64,000 nt of DNA from Akebia trifoliata (taxonomy: Eukaryota; Streptophyta; Magnoliopsida; Ranunculales; Lardizabalaceae): NCBI GenBank assembly GCA_017979445.1, contig CM030714.1, forward strand, positions 41,458,826 through 41,522,825, read 5' to 3'. The translations under genes were made by a program, and so were the position numbers. This document shows, one piece after another, positions 35,090 to 45,981 of the stretch. The notes below the pieces were generated by a model, which saw nothing but the letters and a program-made list of their open reading frames with translations, searched no databases and was not told the origin of the DNA. Numbering within the stretch: position 1 is the stretch's first letter; each line of letters begins with the position of its first letter.

Positions 35090-35917
35090 AAGACTCAATG
35101 AGGTACAAGGACCATCAATGACCAATTGATTAAGAGTATTTGAAGTCATTTATTGAGGTTTTCTTGAGAATATTTTGGTATTTGGACACTTATATCCCCA
35201 AGAATCTCAAATGAGTCTAATAGAGGCCTTTCCAAAGCAAAAGAAATGAAAATCTCAAAATTCTGCCCAATTGGTTTCTTACCCATTTTAGAAGCCTAGA
35301 GCAAGAAAGAGAAGAGGGGGAAAGAAGATGAAAAGACCAAAACAGGGAAAAAAAATTATATTTCTATTTTTATGTAATTAAATCCCTCAAATCCCCCTCC
35401 TATCTCTCCTTCTTTTAAATTTTATGCACATGTAATTTCTAATAATGTAAGTAGTTTAGTCTCCTTTCAATGACATAAAGAAGAAGAGAGTAATCATTCA
35501 TTTGTGAGGTAATAATCTTTTTTCTAAGTCCATAATAAACTTCTTAAAGAGTATTTAATTTTCATAGCAATTTATTTTTATTTCCTTTAATTTTCAAGTA
35601 CTTTAAGTTTCAAGTTAATTTTCTTGACCAAAGAAGGAAGAGAGTAATCCTTCACAATGTGAAGTAATATTTCATTTTCTAAGCCAATGAATAAGTTCCT
35701 TTATGGAACCTTACATCTATACACCTAATACACACACCACTCATTTTCCTTTTAAAAATGGTTGAGTCAAAAGTACCGTAAATCTATCTAGATTTATACT
35801 TAATACTCTAAGTCAACAAAAACAAGCTTTAGAGGAAATATATTCATGCATAAGGTGAAAGTTCCGCAAAGGATGTGTCCAACAAAAATAGACTCCCATG
35901 TAAGCATATGTGTGTGT

Positions 35918-35937
35918 GGGGGGGGGGGGGGGGGGGG
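35918..35937 (+). repeat. 20-base poly-G run
   Basis: A GTGTGTGT run is followed by 20 G. The duplicated copy at 51807-51826 has exactly the same number of G. Confidence 0.95.
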
Positions 35938-36386
35938 AGAGCTCGAGATTCCAAAACGTGAAATCTACTAAGACTTACACCTTAAAGCTCTTAAAAATTT
36001 TCAACAAGTATGAAATTTCACTTTTAGCTTGTTTATTTCACCCACATATAAGTTGAGAAACATATCCTATTTCTTTGTGTTTGTACATACCTACTATCCT
36101 CCTAAACGTAAAAAAATGTAAAAATTAGTTTATACTTCACACTAGGCCAATTTTTGGTAATCACCAATTTGGTGGGTCAGACAAAGTGCTTAACACTTTC
36201 CTTGTCTTACAACCGAACTTTTTTATCCTTTGCCCCAAGATGAAAATCAAATTTGAGTCACTATTTCATTAAAAAATCATATTTCAAAACCTATTTAATG
36301 GTGTCTATTCATATCTAAACTTTATGAATGGTGGTGACTCCTAAACCCAAGTAAATGAGGTCAAAACCTATTGAACTCGCATATCT

Positions 36387-38047
36387 AAAAGATCCAAAGG
36401 TTGGAATAAAAGATGTAATTCGAAAATATATTACAAATCTCAAAGATTCATCTCAACTATTGGATCTCACAAATAAATTGTTGAGATTATGTGTGAACAT
36501 ATGAATTCACTTTCATGAGTCTACTGATCCCAATCATATATATATATATATATATATTTACCTTTAAGAAATTTCATTTGGGGGTCTCCACTGTGTTAAA
36601 TGATGAACAATACTCCTTGACCATTACTATCAAGCTCCACAAACCATAACAGAAAGAACAAATTATTTTTTCTAAACAAAGCCGAAGGTCTTATGTTTCA
36701 TCCAATATCTTTTCTTATAAAATTTAAATTTAAATAATTTAAGAAGAAATTCTAGTAATGGATATGTGAATCATACGCATCATGACATCAAAAATTTCTT
36801 GCGACATTTGAACTCTAGAGAGAAAAACTCTTCATTTCTAAAAAGAGAAAATCCCAAGAAAGAAGGAATGTATGAGGATGAGATATTGACTAGATACATT
36901 CTAAAATCACCAATTAAGATCTCCTTTTAAATTAGATAAGGGGAAAATCGGTAACAGGATCTAAAGTGATCTTAGGGTTTCATCTTTATAAATAGATGGA
37001 TAGAGGTATTAAAAGATATGAGTTCTCCCCCCTCTAAATTAGATATTATTTTTGTACTAAAATCCTGACTTGGGTATTAGAGTGGTGTTGTTGCAGGCAC
37101 ACCTCGAAGCGTAGGAAGGTGAGAATTCTTATCAATAAGAATCAAGAATCACAAGGTAGAGCAAGTTTTTGCATCTACAATTTGGCACATTCGTGGGAAT
37201 TGAAACAAGGGACACAACGTACACATGGTAAAGACAATAATAAAAAGAGATCAAGGTACTATGGAAAGGAATGGTTGGGGTATAAATTAGAAGTTGGGGG
37301 CCACCCCTATGAGGAATCCTCAATGGATTTAGGGTTTTCATTACAATTTTAAGGGATAAATTATGCTCAGATCAGGGAAGAAGAAAATAAGGAAAAAAAA
37401 GGAAAATCATGGGGTTGGGGAGATGAAATCTACATCATATAGGGAGAAAGTCTGGATCGAAGGAAGGGGTGAGAGGTGCTTCAATCCAGCTTTAATGGTG
37501 TCCATTGCAACTCTTTCAATCCTCGAATCCATCTCTTTGCCAAGAACCAAATATTGAAACCAACTATCAAGATCTAGAAATTGTTGATCTTATAGTTGTT
37601 GTTTTTGGGAAACTAGAATGTTGAGGTGTATGGAAATCAGGGGCAATTTCTCAATATTGATGGAGTTCTTCATAATGATAATGCACCAGATTTGAAGAGT
37701 ATAATGGAGGGAGAGGCTCGTGATCAGGACACCACCCTTCCTTCGTGGTCGATAAAATGTATATGGCTTCCACAAGTGGTTTGAGATTTTTTGACAGGGA
37801 GAGGGAGCACTAATGAAAAGTTGCAGTTCCACGCATAAGGTGTTCGACAAAAAGTCTATTAGACTCATATCCTCATATGGGCAGGGGAAATCTCTAGATC
37901 ATAGGATAGAACGAGATGGAAGGGATATAGGAATATGCATTCTGTTCAAGCACATCAAATGGGTCAGTGGGAACAACTTCAATGGTACAGAGGAAACAAC
38001 TGTAAGTTGCTATGAGGGAAAGTTGCACACTTGCAACCATTGTGTAC
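36387..38047 (+). other. Retroelement-derived non-coding sequence
   Basis: No gene is recognised. A TATA motif (TTTATAAATAGATGG, about 36986) followed by CTGACTTGGGTATTAGAGTG and GTTGTTGCAGGCAC (about 37066-37100) resembles the promoter and R region of plant gypsy LTRs. An alternating AT run lies at 36536-36557. The frames at 37119, 37363 and 37590 are conserved in the duplicate only because the duplicate is nearly identical. Confidence 0.4.
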
Positions 38048-39293
38048 TGATAAGGTCCCATAAAGTTATTTTTTGAGATCGTAATTACCCAAGGATTATC
38101 GACACTTAATTGCCATTCTTCCTAAAAAAAAACAAATTATATAAAATTACCAAGTTATTGAAAGTTAAGAGAATTTCTATTGATTGCAAGTAAAAAAGCT
38201 AATTTCGAAGACAAATAAAAATGAAAATAATTTTCATCACAATGCTCAAGCTAAGATGAATCTTCCACCCAAATCTCGGAATAAAAATCCATCACGTCAC
38301 CGCTCCGCGGTGACTTTGTAGTGTTTCGAGCCTCGAGATTCGTACTAAAACTTCTAGACACTTTGGCCATTATAATGATGGATCTATCTCGCATCAACTA
38401 GAGAAAATTTGACTCGAAACTCGAAAGAAATTCTATAATTGAAGGGTTGTCTCAAAGAAAAGGGCTCCTCTCCCTTCTTCCTAATTTTGCTCTATATTTT
38501 TTATTTTGTGAAAGAGAGTTCTTTTAGAGTAAGAGTTAAAAAAACCCTCTTTTCTCTTTCCTTATTTATTTCTTCTTGTAACCATAGTCTAGTTCTTAGT
38601 TTACTTTTAAGTTAGAATCAAAGTGGAGTAAAGAATTTTCTCATTCTCTTCTCCACCATACTTTCTCTATTTTACTCTGTTTCTAGTAATTCCCCACGAT
38701 GATCAGCTAGACTATCTATAGAGAGGTCAATGATGTTGGAGCAAGTCTATCTTAATCTTATTTAAACAATTCTATTACACATATTTTAATTATACTTGTG
38801 TGAAGACTATTACGTATGAGATTATCTGATTTGTATTGATTGTTCTCATTTTGATGATTTATGCTTAGATAAGATCAAGCTTAATCATACTCAGTGATAA
38901 ACTTGACATAGAAATCTGATAATCCCACCTTGTTTTAGGATTCACACATATTTTGGATTTAACTAAAAGAAATAACCGACTTATCCTCTGATCCACGAAT
39001 AAGAGTTTCGTTGCATGGATTGAGACCGAATTAGAATTGCTCTGAATTTTAAGATAACTTGCAAAAGTTGATTGATCTTTCTAATTATTACATTGTTTTA
39101 ATTTTAATTCTTGCTTTAAATTCATTTTATTTCTTAGTTGCAATTTCTCTATACTTTGTTTTTAATTTTGTTTTTAAAATCTGTTTTGGTTTTGAATTGA
39201 AAGAAGTTTTGAATCGATCGTTGTCCCTATGGATCGAACTTTTCTTGCCAAAGTTTATTATTATTTGTTCACTTTATATCTGTAATCGCATAC
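38048..39293 (+). repeat. LTR of the TGATAAG family
   Basis: It begins TGATAAGGTCCCATAAAG and is followed eight bases after its end by a primer-binding-like site at 39301-39318. It aligns with the solo LTRs at 43937 and 19665. A region around 38690-38720 (CCCACGATGATCAGCTAGAC) is the strongest common landmark. The open frame at 39059-39367 lies at its end and is not a gene. Confidence 0.65.
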
Positions 39294-39300
39294 GAAAAAT

Positions 39301-39318
39301 TGGCATCATTGTCGAGGA
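39301..39318 (+). other. Degenerate primer-binding site
   Basis: TGGCATCATTGTCGAGGA resembles the common plant gypsy site TGGCGCCGTTGCCGGGGA with several changes. Its position just after an LTR end supports the call. The duplicate is at 55193-55210. Confidence 0.55.
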
Positions 39319-39369
39319 CAGCGATTCGATTCATTTTCATTTCGAAAAGAATCCAAGAGAGATTTGACA

Positions 39370-41340
39370 TAGAATTTGACATAAAAGCTAAACTAACAAA
39401 CGAGAGACCAAAATATTTTCATTACAATCCTTGATATATCATAAAATTGTTCCAAAAAGAATTTTTCATTTTCGTCAAAATTTTACCGCTCAACAGTAGC
39501 CCTTTGGTGCTCAGCGATGGGGTGGCAACATTTACCTCTGAATTTTTGGGAGCAAGCTTCTGACATCATGAATATTGTAATGGGAATACTTATTTTTTAT
39601 TAGCATTCTGACTTGGATAATCTTGTTATTTTCAAGTGAAGGAATCGATGAAAGGCAACTTGTGGAAATGTTATCCATTGACTTGGTTTATGTGCCAAGA
39701 AGACAGTAACTTGTCAATTTTCTTTTCATTTTATTTTTATTAAAAAAAAATTTGTATTAGGAACTTGAAGTTGTAATAATGTTTAATTTGATCTAAGAAG
39801 GCTCGGATTGTAATAGTTCTAGGGAAGGACGATAGTGGGACGAAACTATCTCGACCCCTTAGGTTCATACACCGAAATTATTGTCGGTGGCCTGAGTCGA
39901 CTCAGATTGTTCATCCCCTATCTAAAACGAGAGGTAATATTCGAATCACTCACGTAACACTCGTCAGTAGGTTTCTGCATTGATTTTGGATGATTAAACT
40001 GTACACCTTGTTTTGCACATAGTAATAAGGGTAACGTTACGAAGATGACACTATAAAATAAAAAGCAGATTTTATCACTGATATCTTGTCTTTTTAGAAA
40101 ATTAAATTCACAGTTAAAAGTTTAATTAAAATCGGTTAGACTTGACTCTAGACCCTACCGAGCTCATTAAGCAAAGTTAATCTAAGTTGCACCAATTGCA
40201 CTTCTTGGTCGAAATCAGTGCTTAAGCGAGATCCTGTCTCACTCTATCTCGTTGTACTAAGGGGATAAATAACGTTTATTCTAAATGAGAGGTGACTTAA
40301 GAGTGCCTTTGCTCAGCATTGTACATCATCTTTCAACTAGAGATTAAACTGACTACTTTCGATTTCAGAGAATTGGGTTGGAGGCTTAAATTATCACTTT
40401 GAAACAGTTAGGAGTTGTCTAGTCTATAGAACCCATAAATCACTGTGTGAATATCTACCTATTTTTTGTGTGAGTCTGTAATGTATGTTAAAATAAATAT
40501 AGAATCCCAAGTAGATTTACATCATCATGGAGTTTAGGAGATAATCATGGATCATGTGCATCCTATGTGATGATTATGGTCATCCTCCTGAGTATTGTCT
40601 AAGTCTACCCATGCTCTGTATTATGAAGGCCAATACGCATAATTCTCAAAACTCTTATTAGATGCTGACACCTAGTTCGTTTGACCAACTATACCACATA
40701 GATAATTGGCTTCCCTCGAATACCATACCTTGTTAGAATGAGTTCACTCAGGATAGTCACTTTTGTATCCATAAGGATTTTTATATCCACGATATCTCAA
40801 TGATGGATCCAATCATAATTTCTCAACAATTATTCAATTATAGAGTTGTAGAGCCTGAGCCAACATCCACTCGCTCATATTTGTCCTCTCTTCCATCTTC
40901 TTCATCAGAGTCCTTGATGACTAAGTTGTCAAATCAACAACAACACTTTGTCCAGCAACAACAGCTCCATCAACAACAACTAGGCAATGGTCAAGCCTTC
41001 GTTAGCATAGGAACTCAATTGAGTCACCTAGCGTTATCTTTAGAATACGGGACATTTGATAAATTTGAAAATGAGGATATCTCAATCACAAAAAATCTAC
41101 TACTCTTTCAAAATAACTTTAGCGATCAATTCCATTCTTTTGAGGAATTTGATGATTATCTATCAATGACTGATAATTTGTTATCGATCAAAATTCAACT
41201 AGGTCAACTAACTATGCCCTCAAAAGAAAGAAAGAATGATTAATTTTCAAATGAGATAACTCCTAAGAGCCAATCAATGTTTTAAATTCCCAATGAACTA
41301 GCTAATTGTATAAATCTAGCTAAGGAAATTGATCCACCAT
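39370..41340 (+). other. 5' internal region of a Tat/Ogre-like gypsy element
   Basis: 39500-40430 follows the same order as the leader of the first element (about 1060-1400 and 3030-3230), for example a GGTGACTTAAGAGTG stretch matching GGTGATTTAAGTGTC and GATTTCAGAGAATTGGGTTGGAGGCT matching GATTTTAGAGAACTGAATTGAAGGCT. It lacks the minisatellites. It has no intact retroelement gene. Confidence 0.5.
40800..41243 (+). CDS. Hypothetical glutamine-rich protein in a retroelement
   Basis: A 147-codon frame from an ATG beginning MMDPIIISQQLF. It has a serine-rich stretch (about residues 25-38) and a glutamine-rich stretch (about 46-60), no membrane segment and no recognised domain. It lies downstream of a gypsy leader, so it may be the remains of a gag-proximal frame. 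In the duplicate (56691-57059) one A is missing from a run and the frame changes after about residue 98, so there is no evidence of selection on it. I do not recognise it. Confidence 0.3.
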   Translation: MMDPIIISQQLFNYRVVEPEPTSTRSYLSSLPSSSSESLMTKLSNQQQHFVQQQQLHQQQLGNGQAFVSIGTQLSHLALSLEYGTFDKFENEDISITKNLLLFQNNFSDQFHSFEEFDDYLSMTDNLLSIKIQLGQLTMPSKERKND

Positions 41341-41355
41341 CAGAGGAGACTATAC

Positions 41356-41506
41356 ATATGCTAGACCATAGATCGTTTCCCATGGGATACACAACTATAT
41401 ATATTTATCGGGATGTGTAGATAGGTATCACGAGGCATGAAATCTATGGTTCTAGCACATGCCATGTCAGGAAAGTAGTATGTTGAGTATGCCACGTGGG
41501 AGAGTC
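41356..41506. mobile_element. Fold-back MITE (CACGTGG family), left end lost
   Basis: It matches 61290-61445, including GGGATACACAACT, GTTCTAGCACATGCCA and the right end GCCACGTGGGAGAGTC. The left terminus is missing. The duplicate is at 57246-57396. Confidence 0.6.
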
Positions 41507-41552
41507 AAATTATCACAACTATATTAACATATTCAATAGTGGCTATTGATAC

Positions 41553-42066
41553 TAGGGCTAGCAATGGATTGGTTTAGTACTAGATTAGTGCCACTCCAAT
41601 ACTGATCCGAAATATTTTAAAGATGTACCTGATTCGAACGAATTAATCAATTTGTGAATTGAATCCAATCCATTTCATTTCATCCTAAATTTGAAACTGA
41701 TCCGGTCCGATACGAACACATACTTTATTTTTCAAATTATTAATTTTCAAAAAATTTTAAAAATATAAAATCATATAAAATTTTTAAAAATTTACTTTCT
41801 TACTACAAATATAGAGGGAAATAAAAAAGATAAATATTTTATCTATATATATTTATATGAAATTAGGAATTTAAAAAAAAAAAACATATTGAAATATGTT
41901 CAGATCATATTTTTTTTAAATCAGATTGAGGTACATCCAAATCCGATTCGAAATTATTTTGGATCTAAGATTTAAATCTGAATCCGATTTGAAAATTCAA
42001 TTTTTCATGTTTTTACGGACCGATTAGTTTGGACAACGAATATATTTCAGATCATTGCTTGCCCTA
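41553..42066. mobile_element. 514-bp hAT-like non-autonomous element
   Basis: The ends are TAGGGCTAGCAATGGAT and, on the minus strand, TAGGGCAAGCAATGATC. Flanking 8-mers are ATTGATAC and GTTGGTAC (6 of 8), consistent with an old hAT target duplication. The interior is AT-rich with repeated AATCCGATT-like motifs. The duplicate is 57443-57955, and a fragment is at 61492-61590. Confidence 0.6.
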
Positions 42067-42086
42067 GTTGGTACCATATATCGAGT

Positions 42087-42565
42087 TCAAAATATAGCGT
42101 CCTGTACCCAACTTAAATAGACTTTGGACCAACAAAAAATAAACTCCAAAGTGGAAATAATCATATCTGAGCAATCTTTTTGTTTCCCTTCAAAGATACG
42201 CCTATTTCTTTCAAACCACACCCCCCAACAGATTGCGAATGGTGTGATACTCCACAACCTCCTTTTTGCACCACCAAAAGAATACCCAATTGCCAACCAA
42301 GAATTAAAGAGGTCCCTCACTATTTTAGGTAAGCAGGTTAGTACCCCATATAACTTTAAAAAATGAGTCCAAATATGTGAGTGAACCTGCAATGAAGAAG
42401 AAGGTGGTCTGATGATTTTCCATTGTCCATAAATAACACACAACAACTCGCCCCGCACCATCCACACCGCATCAAAAAGTCCACCGTTTGAATTCTTCCT
42501 AAGGTCGTCGTCCATGTGAAGAAAAAGACTTTACTTGGCATGTTTGGTCCCCAAATTGAGATATG
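42087..42565 (-). pseudogene. LINE remnant: C-terminal zinc-binding domain of reverse transcriptase
   Basis: Two minus-strand frames (42356-42541 and 42087-42515) together resemble the C-terminal zf-RVT domain of plant L1-type LINEs: MPSKVFFFTW, then DHLLLHCRFTHIFG, then WSITPFAICWGVWFERNRRIFEG. The change of frame shows it is broken. It is truncated upstream, with no reverse transcriptase core. It sits exactly between the end of the duplicated block and the leader of BAHD copy B. Confidence 0.8.
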
Positions 42566-42652
42566 AGGAAAACTGTCTAAACCTCCAAGTCTACCAACAC
42601 AAATTCACTACAAACAATACATTTATCCCTCTTTGTTCTCCCATTTTTCAGA

Positions 42653-42945
42653 ATGGAAACCTCAACTTCTCCTCTAATGTTCAAGGTAAGAAGGCGTGAG
42701 CCCGAATTAATTAAACCCGCTAAGCCCACACCCCATGAGTTCAAGCACCTTTCGGATATTGATGACCAAGAGTTTTTTTGGTTTCAAATTCCTATTATAC
42801 AATTTTTTTGAAACAATGTGTCAATGGGAGGGAGAGACCCTGTTGAGGTAATTAAAGGCGCTATTGCTAAAGCACTTGTTTTTTTACTACCCATTCTCAG
42901 GTAGACTTGGGGAATGGCCAGGCCGGAAGCTTGTCGTGGATTGCA
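42653..42945 (+). pseudogene. BAHD acyltransferase exon 1, copy B (pseudogene)
   Basis: The first 50 codons are nearly the same as copy A ([14 protein letters not shown]...). A TTT ATC GAA stretch has become TTT TTT TGA, a stop at codon 53. A frameshift follows near 42883. The exon breaks off after GTGGATTGCA and joins intron sequence, so about 250 bases with the exon end and splice donor are deleted relative to copy A. The upstream TATA box is not kept. This copy cannot make a protein. Confidence 0.9.
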
Positions 42946-43287
42946 ATCTTCTTTTAAAAAATCTGTCATCTTCAATTTCCTCAAAATCCTCTCTTATTGT
43001 TGAGGTTTGAAGATTGAATGTTGAGGTTGAAGAGGAGTGTACAAAGTTTTACAAACTAATTGCGAAAGGTGGATTTTTAGAGAAAAACAATATCTTTCTT
43101 ACAAGAGGTTGAAAATGATCAGTTAACTTAGATTATTTTTCTATTTGTCCTTAAGAAAAGGGAGTCACAAATGGTATCTAAGTAGTTTTAAGAAAAATGA
43201 GAAAAACAATATCTTTCTCAGAAGAGGTAGAAGATGAGTAAATTTAGATCATTTTTTGGTCTGTCCTTAAGCAATGATAGTGACAAA

Positions 43288-43850
43288 TGGTATCTCAAAT
43301 GAGTGATTGTTTGCTCACAATGCTTTGAGCAAATTTGCTCACTGACCAACACCATTTTGGCGCTGATGACATAAGCAATAATAAGAGATTTTTTCGCTCT
43401 CCTGCCCATGGTAAAATTTCAAAATTTCCTAATAAGATCATCTCGTCACATTCAAAAATATGATCCAATATAAAAGTGTTGTAAAAGATGAAATTCTATT
43501 AATGTAAAAAAAAAGGTTATTTTTCACCGTCGCATTTTAATTTTAAATTTGGGTGCTCATTAACCGTCCATTTTCAACACCATTGATCAAGCTTAAATTT
43601 TTTATATTTTTTAACCATGAAGTTCTTCGTGAAATCTAGAAGGTTGTGGTGTTTGATTCCCAATATGATAATTTGTGTGGTTCTCACAATACTTTTTAAG
43701 ATTTGAAATCTAATAAAGATTTCTGGGCAGTGATTGTGTGGGCAAGAGTGATAAATTTCCTTCTTATTACTTACGTTATCAGCACCACATGCCGAAATGG
43801 TGCTGGTCTGTGAGCACAGTGAGCAAACAATCACTCTATCTCAAATATTG
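43288..43850. mobile_element. Long inverted-repeat element, intron of copy B
   Basis: It is the counterpart of 25257-25860: TGAGTGATTGTTTGCTCAC on the left and its reverse complement on the right, with ATCAGCACCACATGCC and its partner arm. It is slightly shorter than the copy A version. Shared position in both introns shows common descent. Confidence 0.6.
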
Positions 43851-43924
43851 ATCAAAACTAGAGGTGTATGTCTATAATTATATTATAAATATAGTTACAT
43901 ATAATTCAAGAATCCTAATAATCT

Positions 43925-45398
43925 GACTCCCGCACGTGATAAGGTCCCAATTATTCAATTTTGGACCACATTGCACTAAGATTACCATTACATAAATGTT
44001 AGTTCCTTTAAATAATTATAAAATTATTTTATTTATCAAAATTAATAAAGCTAATGATATATTAATGTTAATTGTAGCGCACGTGGAAGCCAACAAATCG
44101 TGAAACAATTACGGTTACAATACACGAGCCGAAAGGAAGCATCCAGAAAAACCTCGAAGGATTTGGGCGCCACTTCACCGCGCCGCGGCTAGCCATAACC
44201 GCGTCGCGGTCATTTCGAGGAATTGGCCCTCGAGATTTTCACAGAAGCTTCTAGAAGCTTCGGTGGTTGTAACTGAATGGGTAGTTTGAAGCGAATCATC
44301 CGAAAAGTTAACCCGATTGCCCGAATACGAACATTATAAATTTGAGGGTTGATTTTAGAGAAGGGTCTCTCCTTGCTCTCTTCTTCTCCAATTTTTTATT
44401 GTTCCTCTCTTTAATTTGCTGTAATTTTCTATTGAGAGTTCTCTTGAGTGTAGTGAGAACATCAAGAGTGTTCAATTCTTTTTCTTTGTAAATTGTTGGG
44501 AGAGCTATAAAAGAAGAATTCGGATCGATCATCATCTTCATCTTCTTCACCTATTCTCTCTTTTCTCTTTTATTGTTTTTCTGCAATTACAATGCTTGCA
44601 ATGATTGGCTAAATTCTCATTAGAGAAGTTAAGGAAGCCATAGCAAATTAATCCCTCTAGTGTAGATTTAAATTCTTGCTTGCTTACATGTTTTAATTCC
44701 GAAAATTCTATTATGATTAAGGTAATCCAACTTATAATTTTGATCCAACTTAGATAGCCATTACTTAGATAAGTTCAAGAATGGCTATGCTATGTGAATA
44801 ATCAGAATATAAATTGGGCAATCTCCATCATATTAGGATTTTCATGAATAGCTTCTAATTTCTTTCAAAAATTTAATTGATCCATCTTCCGATCCATGAG
44901 CAATGACTTGCTCCATGGATTGAGTTAATTTCAGAATTTATCTACACTATGGATTACTTGCAAAGGTTTACTTGACCTCTCTAATCCCTCTCTCTTAGAA
45001 TTTTAATCTTTATTTTCTGTTTAAATTGCAATTTAGTTTCTACTACAACTTTGCTTTGTTTTTAAAACTAATCTGTTTTTGTTTCTAAATTCTGTTTTGG
45101 CATTTTTATCCGAATGAATCCTTGAATTCTCATTGTCCCTGTGGAACGAATTCGACTTGCCCAAAGTCTATTTCTTAATCTTAATCTCTGCATCTCTATA
45201 GCAAGATCTACAACCGATCACTCCCCCACGTGATATACTCAAAATACTCTCCTAATGTGGCATGTGCTAGAATTGTAGATCTTTTGCCTCGAGATACACA
45301 TATGCACATCCCCATAAATATGTTTAGTTGTGTATCCCAAGGCAAAAAAGCACATGCCACATAAGGAGAGTATTTTGAGTATGTCATGTGAGTGAGTC
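43925..45398. mobile_element. Fold-back MITE of copy B intron, interrupted by an LTR
   Basis: The left piece GACTCCCGCACG (43925-43936) and the right piece from 45220 (CTCCCCCACGTGATATACTC to GTGAGTGAGTC) are the halves of the same MITE that is uninterrupted in copy A (25935-26171). The insert is the TGATAAG-family solo LTR. Confidence 0.7.
43937..45219 (+). repeat. Solo LTR (TGATAAG family) inside the MITE
   Basis: It starts TGATAAGGTCCCAATTATTC and ends near AACCGATC. It matches the LTRs at 38048 and 53938. No internal region or primer-binding site follows. The host sequence ACTCCCSCACG appears on both sides (43926-43936 and 45220-45230), longer than the usual 5-bp LTR duplication. Confidence 0.7.
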
Positions 45399-45573
45399 AA
45401 AAAATCATTACTCAAAATTCAATGAACTCGGATCGAATTCAGGTTTGTGGTTTGCCACTCTAGATTGAATTCGGATTGTAAGAGTAGGTAGAGATAATTT
45501 GTTTCTTGGTTTTCTTTGGTTCCTAGATCGGTTCATTAGGTTGGTTGCTAATGTATATATAGAATTCAATACA

Positions 45574-45578
45574 AGTTA
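45574..45578 (+). other. Empty copia target site in copy B
   Basis: AGTTA here lies in flanks matching 26330-26349 and 31218-31250 of copy A. Copy B has one AGTTA where copy A has AGTTA, the copia element and AGTTA. This confirms the element boundaries and shows it inserted after the genes duplicated. Confidence 0.85.
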
Positions 45579-45981
45579 TAAGTATCATTGTAATGTTAAA
45601 AAATTATAAGTTCGATAGATATAAATTATTATAATAATTTAATTTTTAGATATAACAAATGAAAAAATATCTATAATAAATTGTTATCAATTAAAAAATG
45701 ATTCCAAATCTACATGCTTTGATTCGCCAAACCGACATGCTTTGGTTAGTTGAGCCCAATCAAAATACAATGGGTTCGTGGTCCACTTGATTTTATGAAC
45801 CCATCCAAACCATACCGCCAACTAGTTTGGTTCATAGCGATTCATGGTAATTAGGCCAATACTAACCCCTAAAAAAGATAATAATAATAAATAAATAAAT
45901 AATCAAAAACTACATCTTTTACTTTGATTAGTATAAACTATAAATGATTCGAAAAAAAAAAAAAGTAGGAAACGTATGCAG

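Larger units (their letters stand above)
34049..36386 (+). repeat. LTR of a gypsy element (TGTAGACACTC start)
   Basis: It starts TGTAGACACTCAAATATT after a purine-rich AAAGGGGATAAT, which suggests a 3' LTR with part of its internal region (33930-34048). Its end region follows the same plan as the first element: a GACAAAGTGCTTAACACTTTCC block, then ATGAATGGTGGTGACTCC, ending near CATATCTA. It is a related but distinct family. The 77-codon open frame at 33936-34169 crosses the boundary and is not a gene. Confidence 0.6.
33709..42115 (+). repeat. Segmental duplication, first copy
   Basis: This 8.4-kb block matches 49598-58005 with a constant offset of 15889-15890. From 33709 to 36761 I saw no difference, including a 20-base G run and an (AT)11 run. 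Beyond that, scattered single-base changes and one-base indels appear. On the right, homology stops near 42112; on the left the second copy is cut by the gap. The block contains only retroelement pieces and MITEs. Confidence 0.93.

Noticed and set aside
37119..37352. 77-90 codon frames starting MRILINKNQESQGRAS
   Set aside because: Conserved only because the duplicate is nearly identical; its length differs between copies owing to a one-base indel. The region looks like LTR leader.
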